Notes: generated from the letters alone by a model not told the origin. A stretch of DNA of 14,034 bases from an uncultured Legionella sp. (GCA_903885895.1 CAISKC010000008.1:1-14034), one strand, 5' to 3'. Counted from the first letter of the stretch, positions 1 to 8,553 are shown. A program made the numbers and translations.

Positions 1-93
1 TCGTTATTAGCCTTTTTTCAGAAAAGGCCAAAGTCCAGTGTAAATAGATCAGAAATATTGCTGCATTTTGAAAAAGACTGAACTGGTAAAACC

Positions 94-102
94 TGTTAGA
101 AT
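94..102 (+). promoter_or_regulatory. Candidate extended -10 promoter for rarA
   Basis: A TG at 94-95, one spacer base and TAGAAT at 97-102 match the extended -10 form TGnTATAAT with one mismatch. It lies 36 bases before the rarA ATG. No good -35 hexamer sits at the usual distance; the nearest TTGAAA (68-73) is 23 bases away, so recognition would depend on the extended -10. This is inference from motif matching only. Confidence 0.3.
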
Positions 103-138
103 ACCGGCTTTATTTAACTTATTTTCTCAAAGAAAAAA

Positions 139-1441
139 ATGACTGAGCGTTGCACAGTAACCTCAATGCCACTTGCCGAATTATTAAGACCTAAGTGTTT
201 GTCTGAAATGATTGGACAAGCGCATTTATTAGGACCGGGAAAGCCGTTAAAAATTGCCTTTGATACCGGTAAATTGCATTCCATGATTTTATGGGGCCCT
301 CCTGGTGTTGGGAAAACAACGCTCGCACGTCTCACAGCCAAAGCATTCGATTATGAATGGATAGCATTATCTGCCACATTTTCCGGGGTCAAAGATATTC
401 GTGCAGCGATGGATTTAGCCCAAAAACATCAAGCACTTCAAATTAGGACCATTTTATTTATTGATGAAATCCATCGCTTTAATAAAGCACAGCAAGATGC
501 ATTATTACCATATACCGAATCAGGGTTGATGACACTCATTGGCGCAACGACAGAAAACCCCTCTTTTGAAATTAATAATGCGTTACTATCGCGAACACAA
601 GTACATGTTTTACAATCACTCTCCGACGCTGATCTAAAAAAATTATTACAACGTGCACAACAAAAAGAGATTGCGCATCTTGAGTTTGATGCTGCAGCGA
701 CTGAATTATTGATTAGTTATGCAGATGGGGATGCTAGACGCTTACTCAATATATTGGAACAAATCGATGGTTTTGCGACCCAACAACAGGTTTATACATT
801 TTCAAGCCAAGATATTCTTCAAATAATAGGCAAGAATGCACGCCGTTTTGATAAATCAGGGGATTATTTTTACGATCAAATTTCTGCATTACACAAATCA
901 GTGCGTGGCTCCAATCCAGATGCAGCTTTATACTGGTTGTGTCGGATGTTAGATGGTGGCGCAGAGCCTAAATACCTGGTTAGGCGTATAGTAAGAATGG
1001 CTTGGGAAGACATTGGTTTGGCTGATCCTCGAGCATTACAAGTCGTGAATGATGCAGCTCAAACGTATGACAGGCTAGGTTCCCCAGAGGGGGAATTAGC
1101 TAGCTCAGGCCGTGATTTATCTAGCCGTAGCCCCCAAAAGCAATGCCGGATATCTCGCCTACAATCAAGCAAAAGCATTTGTAAGTCGAGATAAATCACG
1201 AGAAGTCCCTATCCATTTGCGCAATGCTCCCACTGATTTAATGACGGAGTTAGGCCATGGAAAGGACTATCGATATGCACACAATGAACCCAACGCATTT
1301 GCAGCAGGCGTACAGTACTTTCCAAATGACATGGACGATCCCCAGTGGTATCAACCTGTTGCACGTGGTTTAGAAATCAAGATATCTGAAAAATTAAGTG
1401 CGTTACGTAAAATGAATACCAAAGAAAAACTTGCAAAATGA
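139..1441 (+). pseudogene. rarA: rarA (mgsA) replication-associated AAA+ ATPase, broken by a frameshift
   Basis: RarA/MgsA is a clamp-loader-like AAA+ ATPase acting at stalled replication forks. Visible are the Walker A motif GPPGVGKTT (residues 53-61, Lys59), Walker B with Asp109-Glu110 followed by IHRFNK, the sensor-1 stretch IGATTENPSF, and the C-terminal tetramerisation region from ISALHKSVRGS onward. The first frame runs to about residue 321 (GSPEGELA) and then drifts into non-homologous sequence, stopping at 1192-1194. The family sequence resumes in the next frame (LAQAVIYLAVAPKSNA, then VPIHLRNAPTDLM and YRYAHNEPNAFAAG) to the TGA at 1439-1441. The shift lies at about 1096-1101 in TTAGCTAGCTCAG; restoring two bases would give GELALAQAV and a protein of about 434 aa, near the usual ~447. 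The truncated product keeps the ATPase domain but loses much of the tetramerisation domain. ATG 139 has a weak ribosome site; ATG 166 is an alternative. It could be an assembly error rather than a true lesion. Confidence 0.85.
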
Positions 1442-1504
1442 CCTATCTTGTTACAAACGTATCTATCCATTTTACTTGAAGATCTTGGTTTTTTTAATAT
1501 TCCA

Positions 1505-1533
1505 GTGACTTACAAATTCAACATGGTTATAAT
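1505..1533 (+). promoter_or_regulatory. Sigma-70-like promoter of the decayed membrane-protein gene
   Basis: GTGACT at 1505-1510 (four of six against TTGACA), a 17-base spacer and a perfect TATAAT at 1528-1533. Transcription would begin near 1540. The next start codon is ATG 1565, with a GGGAGA ribosome site at 1554-1559, so promoter, ribosome site and start agree. This is why I place the gene start at 1565 rather than at upstream in-frame codons, which lie in or before the promoter. Confidence 0.55.
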
Positions 1534-1564
1534 GCGTTTTTTTTACTCTTTTTGGGAGAATAGT

Positions 1565-2551
1565 ATGTCACTAGGTGGTAAGGGTTTTATAAGTTCTGGT
1601 ACAACAGGAGCCACTTTTGGCGCCATGGGCTTTTTTTCCGCGAGTGCCCTGTCTCTAGGTGCCACAGCAACAGTAAGTACGTTAGGAACTGTTGCCGCTG
1701 CAGGGTTCGCGGGTGGTTTGGCTATGTATTGTCCAGCAGTAGCGTTGAGATTACTCATGCATCATTATGGATACTTCAATGACTCACACACCGTGCATTA
1801 GTAGCGGCGCTTGATTTAGCATTGCTTGCATTCACCCTGCCTGTAGGCGCTTGGGCATTAGGCCTCGCAGTACAGCCCTTTATCATTGCAGCCGTCGTAG
1901 CCTGCACGCTCTATACGATATTCAATTGCTTGCACGCCGCTCTTAAGATACTCCAAATAAATCAGCAAATGAGTAGGACGAATAGCCAGAATACTGATCG
2001 CGGATTATTTTCTCGGATTATGACGGATGCTTTTGGGAGTAATCAGGCATTAAACGAGAGCACTACCCTTTCGGCAATCGGAGCTTTCTGCTAACCGATC
2101 ACTTGACAATATATCATGTCATCTTATATACGGGTCATTTCTCAATGACCCGTATATACCCAATAAACTTCACGCGATTTGGTCGATGTATCCACAAAAA
2201 AGATCGAAGCAAAATCATGAGATTTACAACAGCTCAGATGGTGCAGTAAATTGGAAAACCCATATTCTTGAACAAAGTTTTGTTTCACTTAATTTCATAG
2301 TTTTTCTGAAGTAGTCTTCTTCTACACCTTCAGATGCAATAGGTTTAATCAAATTTTCTGATTCAGAAATAGCATGGCTTACCCAACAACCCTTGAAACC
2401 ACCAGTAGAAACAAGGATCTTACACATTTGCTCAATTAAATCTGTTACAATTGGGTTGGAGTACTATGATCGTGAGAAAATGTCTCCGGATTTTGGGAAA
2501 AGCCAAATTGCAGAAAGTCGCACCAAGGTAGCACAAAAAATATATGTTTAA
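1565..2551 (+). pseudogene. Unrecognised membrane-protein gene with two frameshifts and an internal TAG
   Basis: I do not recognise the family. Four consecutive open stretches look like one gene of about 328 codons. Part A (1565 to about 1790) starts MSLGGKGFISSG and is Gly/Ala/Ser-rich with a long hydrophobic stretch. Part B (about 1790-2065, one frame back) continues RALVAALDLALLAF, has a second long hydrophobic region and then turns polar. Part C (about 2066-2311, back in frame A) reads RQSELSANRSLDNIS and ends at an in-frame TAG (2312-2314). Part D continues in that frame to the TAA at 2549-2551. Removing one CA unit from the CACACA at about 1786 joins A to B; removing one T near 2070 joins B to C. 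Tidy joins and protein-like composition throughout favour one eroded gene. N-terminal membrane hairpins with a polar C-terminal half would fit an inner-membrane or effector-type protein, but no function can be assigned. Alternative: two short genes plus non-coding DNA. Confidence 0.55.
2125..2158. repeat. Perfect 15-bp palindrome with a 4-base loop
   Basis: TATATACGGGTCATT at 2125-2139 is the exact reverse complement of AATGACCCGTATATA at 2144-2158, with loop TCTC. Neither side has a run of T, so it is not a typical intrinsic terminator. It lies within part C of the decayed gene, where it would encode a plain peptide. A TTGACA at 2103-2108 sits 16 bases before TATATA (2125-2130), so the palindrome also overlaps a possible -10 and start site, an operator-like arrangement. 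The role is unknown; only the symmetry is certain. Confidence 0.8.
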
Positions 2552-2625
2552 TTTCCCATTTTATATATGCGCGTATCTAGCTGCTTATTAAGAACTTATT
2601 AGTACCGTTGATGTGAATCAAAACA

Positions 2626-2701
2626 TGGTGGGCCGTGTAAGGATCGAACTTACGACCAAGAGATTAAGAGTCTCCTGCTCTACCAGCTGAGCTAACGGCC
2701 C
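2626..2701 (-). tRNA. tRNA-Lys, anticodon CTT
   Basis: Read on the minus strand, the 76-base sequence folds as a complete cloverleaf. The acceptor stem is GGGCCGT/ACGGCCC, the D arm is GCTC/GAGC, the anticodon stem is GGAGA/TCTCT around the loop CTCTTAA, and the T arm is GTAAG/CTTAC with loop TTCGATC. The discriminator is A and CCA is encoded. The anticodon CTT reads AAG lysine codons. Its 3' end faces the decayed segment to the left. I see no direct repeat of the tRNA 3' end that would mark an attachment site. Confidence 0.97.
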
Positions 2702-2717
2702 TTGAGGGGTTTTGAAG

Positions 2718-2746
2718 ATAATAGTGTTAAGGGAGCATGCTGTCCA
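2718..2746 (-). promoter_or_regulatory. Promoter of tRNA-Lys, overlapping the 3' end of the cytochrome b561 gene
   Basis: On the minus strand, TGGACA (complement of 2741-2746) and TATTAT (complement of 2718-2723) are separated by exactly 17 bases; each differs from consensus at one position. The predicted start is near 2711, about ten bases before the mature tRNA 5' end. The -35 box and most of the spacer lie inside the last codons of the cytochrome gene, so the tRNA can be transcribed independently of it. Confidence 0.6.
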
Positions 2747-3266
2747 TCACTTTATCTTTGTCGATTATAACATGTTTTAACGCGCCGGCTACGTGTAAAC
2801 CAATCAAACCTATCAACACCCATGCAATGATTTGATGGCTTTGAAAAAAGATATCGGCCCAAGCTGCATTTGGGACAATGCCAGGTAACGGCAACGATAT
2901 CACGCCAAACCAGACAGGCGTGTGATTCGACAACACTGACATGATCCATCCCACCATCGCCATTGCAATAACCGAGACATATAAAGCCAATTGCACACCA
3001 CGCGCAAACAGGACTTCCCAACGTGGCATCGTTGCGGGGAGTGCCGGTCTTCCAGACCTGAACAAGCATATCAAACGGACCACCATCAATACTAAAATGG
3101 TCAAACCGCAAGATTTATGTAACATTATGGCCGTTGGACGGATGATTTTAGGTAAATCCTCCAAAAAAAAGCTCAGGGATACCAGTGGAATGACTAATAG
3201 CGCAATCACCCAATGTAAACTGATTAATCCTAATGTATAGCGTGCAGTTTTCCCTTGCCGACTCAT
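2727..3266 (-). CDS. Cytochrome b561 family inner-membrane dihaem protein (CybB-like)
   Basis: A four-helix inner-membrane b-type cytochrome of 179 aa, the usual size of the bacterial CybB/YceJ/YodB family, which moves electrons from quinols to other acceptors. Helix 1 contains His18 (ISLHW), helix 2 follows His50 (IMLHKSCG), and the last helices carry His144 (FQSHQ) and His158 (GLHVAG). These four are placed as expected for haem ligands. The GRPALPATMPRWE segment between helices 2 and 3 is typical of the family. The ATG is preceded by AAGGA at normal spacing. It is followed after 25 bases by tRNA-Lys on the same strand. A TATAAG hexamer upstream may be its -10, without a clear -35. Some members act in superoxide or respiratory redox; which applies here cannot be told. 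Confidence 0.9.
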   Translation of the reverse strand: MSRQGKTARYTLGLISLHWVIALLVIPLVSLSFFLEDLPKIIRPTAIMLHKSCGLTILVLMVVRLICLFRSGRPALPATMPRWEVLFARGVQLALYVSVIAMAMVGWIMSVLSNHTPVWFGVISLPLPGIVPNAAWADIFFQSHQIIAWVLIGLIGLHVAGALKHVIIDKDKVMDSMLP

Positions 3267-3347
3267 AGTTCTATTCCTTTTATGTTTTTATTCACCCCTC
3301 ATCCCTGAGGAATCTCTTATAATTTTTTGATAGAAAATCGATGTGAA

Positions 3348-3467
3348 TGTAGGGTGGTCAAAGCGCAGCGTACCCACCAGTTCGAAGAAATAATTTAAAA
3401 CCCTGCTCATGGGTGATTATTTCTTCGAATTGGTGGGCACGTCGTTACACTCCTTTGTCCACCTACA
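3348..3467. repeat. Large imperfect inverted repeat, MITE- or REP-like
   Basis: The left arm (3348-3394) and the reverse complement of the right arm (3416-3467) both begin TGTAGG and end CCCACC, A/G, ATTCGAAGAAATAAT-like sequence. The inner 22 bases match at 21 positions, while the outer parts differ by several bases and a small gap. The centre contains a further ACCC/GGGT mini-hairpin (3400-3414). The left arm core GGTGG, AAAGCGCAGCG and CCCACC resembles a short repeat scattered through many proteobacterial genomes (general knowledge, not searched). It fills most of the 293-bp gap between cytochrome b561 and glutamate dehydrogenase. I found no convincing target duplication. Confidence 0.75.
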
Positions 3468-3498
3468 CTCCTTTTGTATTACTTTATAACAACAAATT

Positions 3499-3535
3499 AT
3501 GAGGGGATACACCAGCCCTCATCCGCCCTTCGGGC
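3499..3535 (-). terminator. Hairpins downstream of the glutamate dehydrogenase gene
   Basis: On the minus strand two hairpins follow the stop by about 25 bases. The first is GCCC-GAA-GGGC (3525-3535). The second is ATGAGGG/CCCTCAT (3516-3522 with 3499-3505, ten-base loop), followed by AATTTGTTGTT, which is only moderately T-rich. They could act as a weak terminator. The CCCTCATCCGCCCTTCGGGC core also resembles a common dispersed repeat, so this may be a repeat fragment. Confidence 0.35.
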
Positions 3536-3559
3536 TCCTTCTTTCTTCAAATTAAAGCT

Positions 3560-6500
3560 CTATTTATGAATAATTTGTGTATCAAATGCCATAAACTCTC
3601 GCACTGCAACAAAAAACATAGTGAAAGTCAGTTTTTCTGTGGTTTTGAGAACATTCATCATTTCTGTCCAACGTTCCAAATGGCGTTGATTTCGTGCAGC
3701 CCATACTTGTAAATAAGTAGCAAAATCAATTTCCTTTGGTTTATTATAGAACAGGCTTAAAGTCACTTGCCGTTGCTGCGTATCAAAATCATCGCGCAAC
3801 GCTTCACGTGATAAAGCTTCCCAATGATTTTCCGTAGGATGAATGATAATTTGATCCCGCAACCAACCTAGATCTAAAAACTCACCAATACCATAAAATG
3901 TTTCCGCCGCCAGCGCCATACTTACGTTCATTTCTTGCGCAATCTCGACGATTTCCATTGCCATAAATAGACCGCGCGCACGCGTAAGCTCTAATGCCAA
4001 CGACTCAGGAATTTTCAATTTGAGAAATTCTTCATAATGCTTACTAAAGCGTGTGCGATATAATTCACCTAAACATTCAGGCAGTGAATCTCTCAATGCT
4101 TGGATTTGAGGTTTGTAATGCGCTACACATTTTTCTGTATTCATATGAGGCCGTTTACTCCTCAAGATCCACCGGGCAATTCTACGTAATAATCGCACAT
4201 AAACCGTGATGATTTTAATCTGGTCTTCGGCTTTTATTTGTGTATCCAAAGCTTCTAACTGAAGCCATATTGCATCGAAATCCATAATATCTCTTGCAAT
4301 AATATACGCACGCACGATAAGCGGCAGTAACGCACCCGTTTCACTTTGCAAGCGATAAACAAAACCAAAGCCCATTTCATTAATAATCAAATTACTAACC
4401 GCTGTAGCAATGATTTCCCTCTTCAGAGGGTGTGTTTGCATCTCTTGACTATATTGCTTTTGCAAAGGTTTGGGGAAAGAATGAATGAGATATTGTGTAA
4501 AATAAGGGTCCTCAGGCAGATCGGATGCTAAGATAGACTCTTTTAAAAGAATTTTGCTATAACACATCAACGTGGCCACTTCAGGACTAGTCAGGCCTTT
4601 ACCTTGAGATTTACGTTCGGTTAATTGTTTGTCATCAGGCAAATACTCTAAATGCCGGTCTAATTTACCACCACGATGTAATTCATTAATATAGCGCATA
4701 TTTAATTCATAGGCGCGCAATCCCAGCGAAACAGATAAATTGATGGATCTGGTTTGTAAATAGTTTTCTCTCAGTACCAGTTGCGCCACTTCATCTGTCA
4801 TCTCACTCAAGAATATATTCCGTTTTTCTTGTGTCAAATGCCCTGCTTGGATCACCATATTGAATAATATTTTGATATTCACTTCTTTATCAGAACAACT
4901 TACTCCCGCAGAATTATCAATAAAGTCCGTATAAATGAGTCCGCCATTCAAAGCATATTCAACACGCGCTAATTGGGTAAAACCAAGATTGCCCCCTTCT
5001 ACCACTGCGCGGGCACGTACTTGTTTACCATTGATACGAATCAAATCGTTGCTGCGATCCCCTACATCTGTATTGTTCTCAGTACGTCCTTTAACGAATG
5101 TGCCAATCCCGCCACTCCATAATAAATCTATTTTGGCTTTTAAAATGCTTTTTAATAATTCATTGGGTTCAATAGCCGTCTGTTTTAAGCCAAACAAGGT
5201 CTTCATTTCTGGGCTTACAGTGATAGATTTAGCAGAACGATTGAAGACCCCACCGCCCTGAGAAATCAATTTAGGATCATAATCTTCCCAAGTCGACCGA
5301 GCTAACAGAAATAGGCGTTGTCGTTCCATAAAACTTTTTGCCGAATCTGGTGTGGGATCCACAAAAATATGCATGTGATTGAATGCAGCAACTAATTTAA
5401 TATGGGGTGACAAAAGCATGCCATTGCCAAATACATCCCCAGACATATCCCCAATCCCTATCACTGTAAAATCAGTGGTATCAACATTTAAACCAAGTTG
5501 ATAAAAATGGCGTTGTACCGACTCCCAAGCACCTCGTGCTGTGATCCCAATTTTTTTATGGTCATACCCTTGCGATCCACCTGATGCGAACGCATCTCCT
5601 AACCAAAATTGATACTCTAATGAAATCTGGTTCGCAATATCTGAAAACGTTGCGGTACCCTTATCCGCTGCAACCACTAAATAAGGATCATCCGCATCAT
5701 AACAAACCACATCTAATGGTTTTTTGACTTCACCCGCCACATAATTATCCGTGATATCGAGCAAACCACGAATAAATTGTTGGTAGCAGCGGATGCCTTC
5801 TGCCATGATCTCTTCACGCGAAGCGTTCGGAGCAAAAGTACGCTTCACAACAAAACCACCTTTCGCGCCATTTGGCACAATCACTGCATTTTTTACTTGT
5901 TGTGCCTTCATCAATCCTAAGACTTCAGTACGAAAATCCTCACGTCGATCGGACCAACGTAATCCCCCGCGTGCAACATGACTAGAACGCAAATGGACCG
6001 CTTCAAACTGTATCGAATACACAAAAATTTCATATAAAGGATAAGGCCGTGGCATCCCAGGGATCCCTTTGCTATGTAATTTTATTGAAATATAAGACTT
6101 AGGCTTACCATTAACGTCTGTTTGATAATAATTAGTCCGTAATGTTTCATGAATAACATCCACATATTGCCGTATGATTTTATCTTGATCCAAATTCGTA
6201 ACTGTTTCTAAATCATCCAATATAGATTTTTTTACCGATTCATAAGCTTTTACATCGGCAGTATTAAATTTCAGATCAAACATTTGAAAAAGTTTTTTAG
6301 CAATATGCGCATGCGTTAACAAAGTTTGTTCGACATAGTCTTGGCTGAATGTAAAACCAATCTGCTTAAAATATTTGGCATACATGCGCAATACGGCTAC
6401 TTGCCTCGCAGGCAAACTGGCCGCTAGCACCAATTGATTAAAGCCATCATTTTCTATCTCTTTAAACCAAGCACTGGCAAAAGCTTGTTGGAACAAATCT

Positions 6501-8401
6501 TTAAGCACTTCAATGTTCAGTTGTTCATCATGTTTATATTGCAACGACAGATCATTTACCCATGTAATACTGGCATCCTCAAACTTCATCACGTAAGGCC
6601 GCTCACTGATAGCTCGCATCCCTAAATTTTCAATAATGGGCAGTACATCTGACAAAGGAAAAGTTGTGTTATGCTGATACAATTTGAAACGATAATTACC
6701 GCTCACATCATCCACATTACGATAGAAAGACATACTTAAAGCTTGAGTAGGAGACAGCTCTTCAATGTGCGAAATATCAATCAATGCCGTGCGCGGGGAG
6801 AAACTTGCTTTGTAAACAGGCGGAATAGCGGGTTTGTAACGGGCAAATAATTGATTTGCCTTATCTTGACCATGCGCAGTCACTAAGAGTTGCTGCAAAT
6901 CGTCCAACCAAGAGCGCGCTACGTCTACCAATTGCGTTTCTATGGCTTTAAAATCAAAATTCACAGGTTTTTTAGGATTAATCCGCACAATAAAATGAAT
7001 GCGAGCCATCACGGATTCTGGAAAATACGTAGTAAAAGAAATATCTGTAGCATGAAAGCTATCAAACAATACCGTTTGTATCGCAGACCGTAAATCAGAG
7101 TTATAAATATCTTTCGGCACATAAACAAGACACGAGATAAACCGGTGATACACATCTACTCGCGCAAATAAGCGAATACGTCGACGTTCTTGCATATAAA
7201 ATATGCCCATGCCGATGTTTAACAATTCCTCTTCAGAAGCTTGAATCAAATCATCGCGAGGTAAGGTTTCCATGATATTTAATAAAATTCGACCCGCATG
7301 CGACCTGGGATTTAAATGAGAATCACGCAGAATAGAGGTCACTTTATGCCGTAAAAATGGGATCTGCATGGGATTAGAATGATAGGCAACTGACGTATAC
7401 AAACCTAAAATACGACACTCGCCCACTACTTTCCCTTGCGCATCAAAGCGTTTCACGCCGATGTAATCCATATAAGTATCGCGATGAATACACGATAAGG
7501 TATCCGTTTTTGACATGATGAGGATTTGTGATGACACCATCAATTCATGGGCTTGCGGCGCAATCGATGCAACATGCTGTCGATTGGTTTTTACAAACTC
7601 ATCTCGTAATATGCCATAGCCCGTTCCAGGAATAGCTTTCAACAACATCTCTTTGTTTTCTTGAACTAATTCGTAATCTTGCATACCAATAAAAGTAAAA
7701 TGATGATCTTCCAACCAACGCAAGAAAGATTGCGTTTCTTCTATATCTTCACGGCTAATGGTCGAGGGCGCATGATTGACTTCGTCAGCGACCGCACAGA
7801 CTCGTCCTCGCATCACCGTCCAATCATCAATCACAGCACGATTTTCAGTTAAAACTTGCCGAAATTGCTGTTCTAAGGCACCCATGATCGCAGGATCGAC
7901 TTGGCGATTGATTTTTATCAATATCGGTGCTTCGACCAATAAATCAGTCGTTTGCTCTTCAGCACGGGGTAAAATCTCGGTGACATGACGCGCTTGGTCA
8001 CGCAATAAGCGAATACCGCCCATATGCACCGTCAAATATAATCCAAGCCCCATCCTATTTAACACAATCCGCAGGGAGTCCACTAAAAATGGCATGTCTT
8101 CACAGATTAATTCAATAACCGTATGATTACTTTGAAATCCGTCATGTTCCCTATCTGGATTATAAATATTGATTTTTATTTCATGTAATTGTCGAACTTC
8201 AATCAATTGCCAAAAATGCATGGCAAGCCCACATAAATCTTCGACACCTGATTCTTTTAAATCTTCTAATGCCATCGTTTGATAAAATTGCCGCACAAAC
8301 TGCATGCACAAAGCAGCTGACTTTTGGGGTGATTTCTTCTCAATTAATGTTGTGACTTCGTTAATAATAAGATTTTTTTCTTCTTCAAACAGATGAGACA
8401 T
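3560..8401 (-). CDS. gdhB: Large NAD-specific glutamate dehydrogenase (Bac_GDH family)
   Basis: Catalyses oxidative deamination of glutamate to 2-oxoglutarate and ammonium with NAD, in the cytoplasm. At 1613 aa it is the full length of the ~1,600-residue class (PF05088 type, as in Pseudomonas GdhB). The N-terminal half carries the ACT-like regulatory and helical regions (for example ICEDMPFLVDSLR near residue 100). The catalytic core is clear: SHVARGGLRWSDRREDFRTE from about 807, PNGAKGGF with Lys847, and the nucleotide-binding region with IGIGDMSGDVFGNGM around 984-992. The start is ATG 8401 with a weak AAGAG site. No frameshift interrupts 4.8 kb, which argues against generally poor sequence quality in this window. 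The symbol follows Pseudomonas usage. The enzyme is usually catabolic and allosterically controlled. A TACAAT on the minus strand (complement of 8435-8440) may be its -10, without a clear -35. Confidence 0.97.
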   Translation of the reverse strand: MSHLFEEEKNLIINEVTTLIEKKSPQKSAALCMQFVRQFYQTMALEDLKESGVEDLCGLAMHFWQLIEVRQLHEIKINIYNPDREHDGFQSNHTVIELICEDMPFLVDSLRIVLNRMGLGLYLTVHMGGIRLLRDQARHVTEILPRAEEQTTDLLVEAPILIKINRQVDPAIMGALEQQFRQVLTENRAVIDDWTVMRGRVCAVADEVNHAPSTISREDIEETQSFLRWLEDHHFTFIGMQDYELVQENKEMLLKAIPGTGYGILRDEFVKTNRQHVASIAPQAHELMVSSQILIMSKTDTLSCIHRDTYMDYIGVKRFDAQGKVVGECRILGLYTSVAYHSNPMQIPFLRHKVTSILRDSHLNPRSHAGRILLNIMETLPRDDLIQASEEELLNIGMGIFYMQERRRIRLFARVDVYHRFISCLVYVPKDIYNSDLRSAIQTVLFDSFHATDISFTTYFPESVMARIHFIVRINPKKPVNFDFKAIETQLVDVARSWLDDLQQLLVTAHGQDKANQLFARYKPAIPPVYKASFSPRTALIDISHIEELSPTQALSMSFYRNVDDVSGNYRFKLYQHNTTFPLSDVLPIIENLGMRAISERPYVMKFEDASITWVNDLSLQYKHDEQLNIEVLKDLFQQAFASAWFKEIENDGFNQLVLAASLPARQVAVLRMYAKYFKQIGFTFSQDYVEQTLLTHAHIAKKLFQMFDLKFNTADVKAYESVKKSILDDLETVTNLDQDKIIRQYVDVIHETLRTNYYQTDVNGKPKSYISIKLHSKGIPGMPRPYPLYEIFVYSIQFEAVHLRSSHVARGGLRWSDRREDFRTEVLGLMKAQQVKNAVIVPNGAKGGFVVKRTFAPNASREEIMAEGIRCYQQFIRGLLDITDNYVAGEVKKPLDVVCYDADDPYLVVAADKGTATFSDIANQISLEYQFWLGDAFASGGSQGYDHKKIGITARGAWESVQRHFYQLGLNVDTTDFTVIGIGDMSGDVFGNGMLLSPHIKLVAAFNHMHIFVDPTPDSAKSFMERQRLFLLARSTWEDYDPKLISQGGGVFNRSAKSITVSPEMKTLFGLKQTAIEPNELLKSILKAKIDLLWSGGIGTFVKGRTENNTDVGDRSNDLIRINGKQVRARAVVEGGNLGFTQLARVEYALNGGLIYTDFIDNSAGVSCSDKEVNIKILFNMVIQAGHLTQEKRNIFLSEMTDEVAQLVLRENYLQTRSINLSVSLGLRAYELNMRYINELHRGGKLDRHLEYLPDDKQLTERKSQGKGLTSPEVATLMCYSKILLKESILASDLPEDPYFTQYLIHSFPKPLQKQYSQEMQTHPLKREIIATAVSNLIINEMGFGFVYRLQSETGALLPLIVRAYIIARDIMDFDAIWLQLEALDTQIKAEDQIKIITVYVRLLRRIARWILRSKRPHMNTEKCVAHYKPQIQALRDSLPECLGELYRTRFSKHYEEFLKLKIPESLALELTRARGLFMAMEIVEIAQEMNVSMALAAETFYGIGEFLDLGWLRDQIIIHPTENHWEALSREALRDDFDTQQRQVTLSLFYNKPKEIDFATYLQVWAARNQRHLERWTEMMNVLKTTEKLTFTMFFVAVREFMAFDTQIIHK

Positions 8402-8553
8402 GTGATTGCTCTTAACAAATTATCGACAAAACCTATTGTACACAAACTCATGCACCAACGCTAACCGAGCAAAACCAACACAACGAAGAATCTTCATGTT
8501 TTAGCATATGCCTACTAACAAAAGACCCTTCACTACGCTCTGGATGAAAACGT

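Noticed and set aside
10..28. GCCTTTT/AAAAGGC hairpin at the left edge, possible terminator of an upstream gene
   Set aside because: No T-run follows on either strand and no upstream gene is visible in the window.
1090..1115. Programmed ribosomal frameshifting in rarA
   Set aside because: No slippery heptamer, no stimulatory structure that I can see, and rarA is not known to be recoded.
2186..2314. Plus-strand peptide (MYPQKRSKQNHEIY, then SSDGAV) faintly like the N-terminus of RhuM-type proteins
   Set aside because: The frame is open well upstream of this ATG and the resemblance covers only a few residues; it is better explained as part of the longer decayed gene.
2224..2427. Minus-strand ORF of 67 codons
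   Set aside because: It is opposite the plus-strand frame that continues the decayed membrane-protein gene, has no good ribosome site and no recognisable family.
2752..3240. ORFs in other frames of the cytochrome b561 gene
   Set aside because: Overlap a well-supported four-helix cytochrome; composition is that of frame-shadow translation.
4346..7988. Several plus-strand ORFs of 60-110 codons opposite the glutamate dehydrogenase gene
   Set aside because: They are antisense shadows of an intact, clearly recognised gene and show no ribosome sites or family features.
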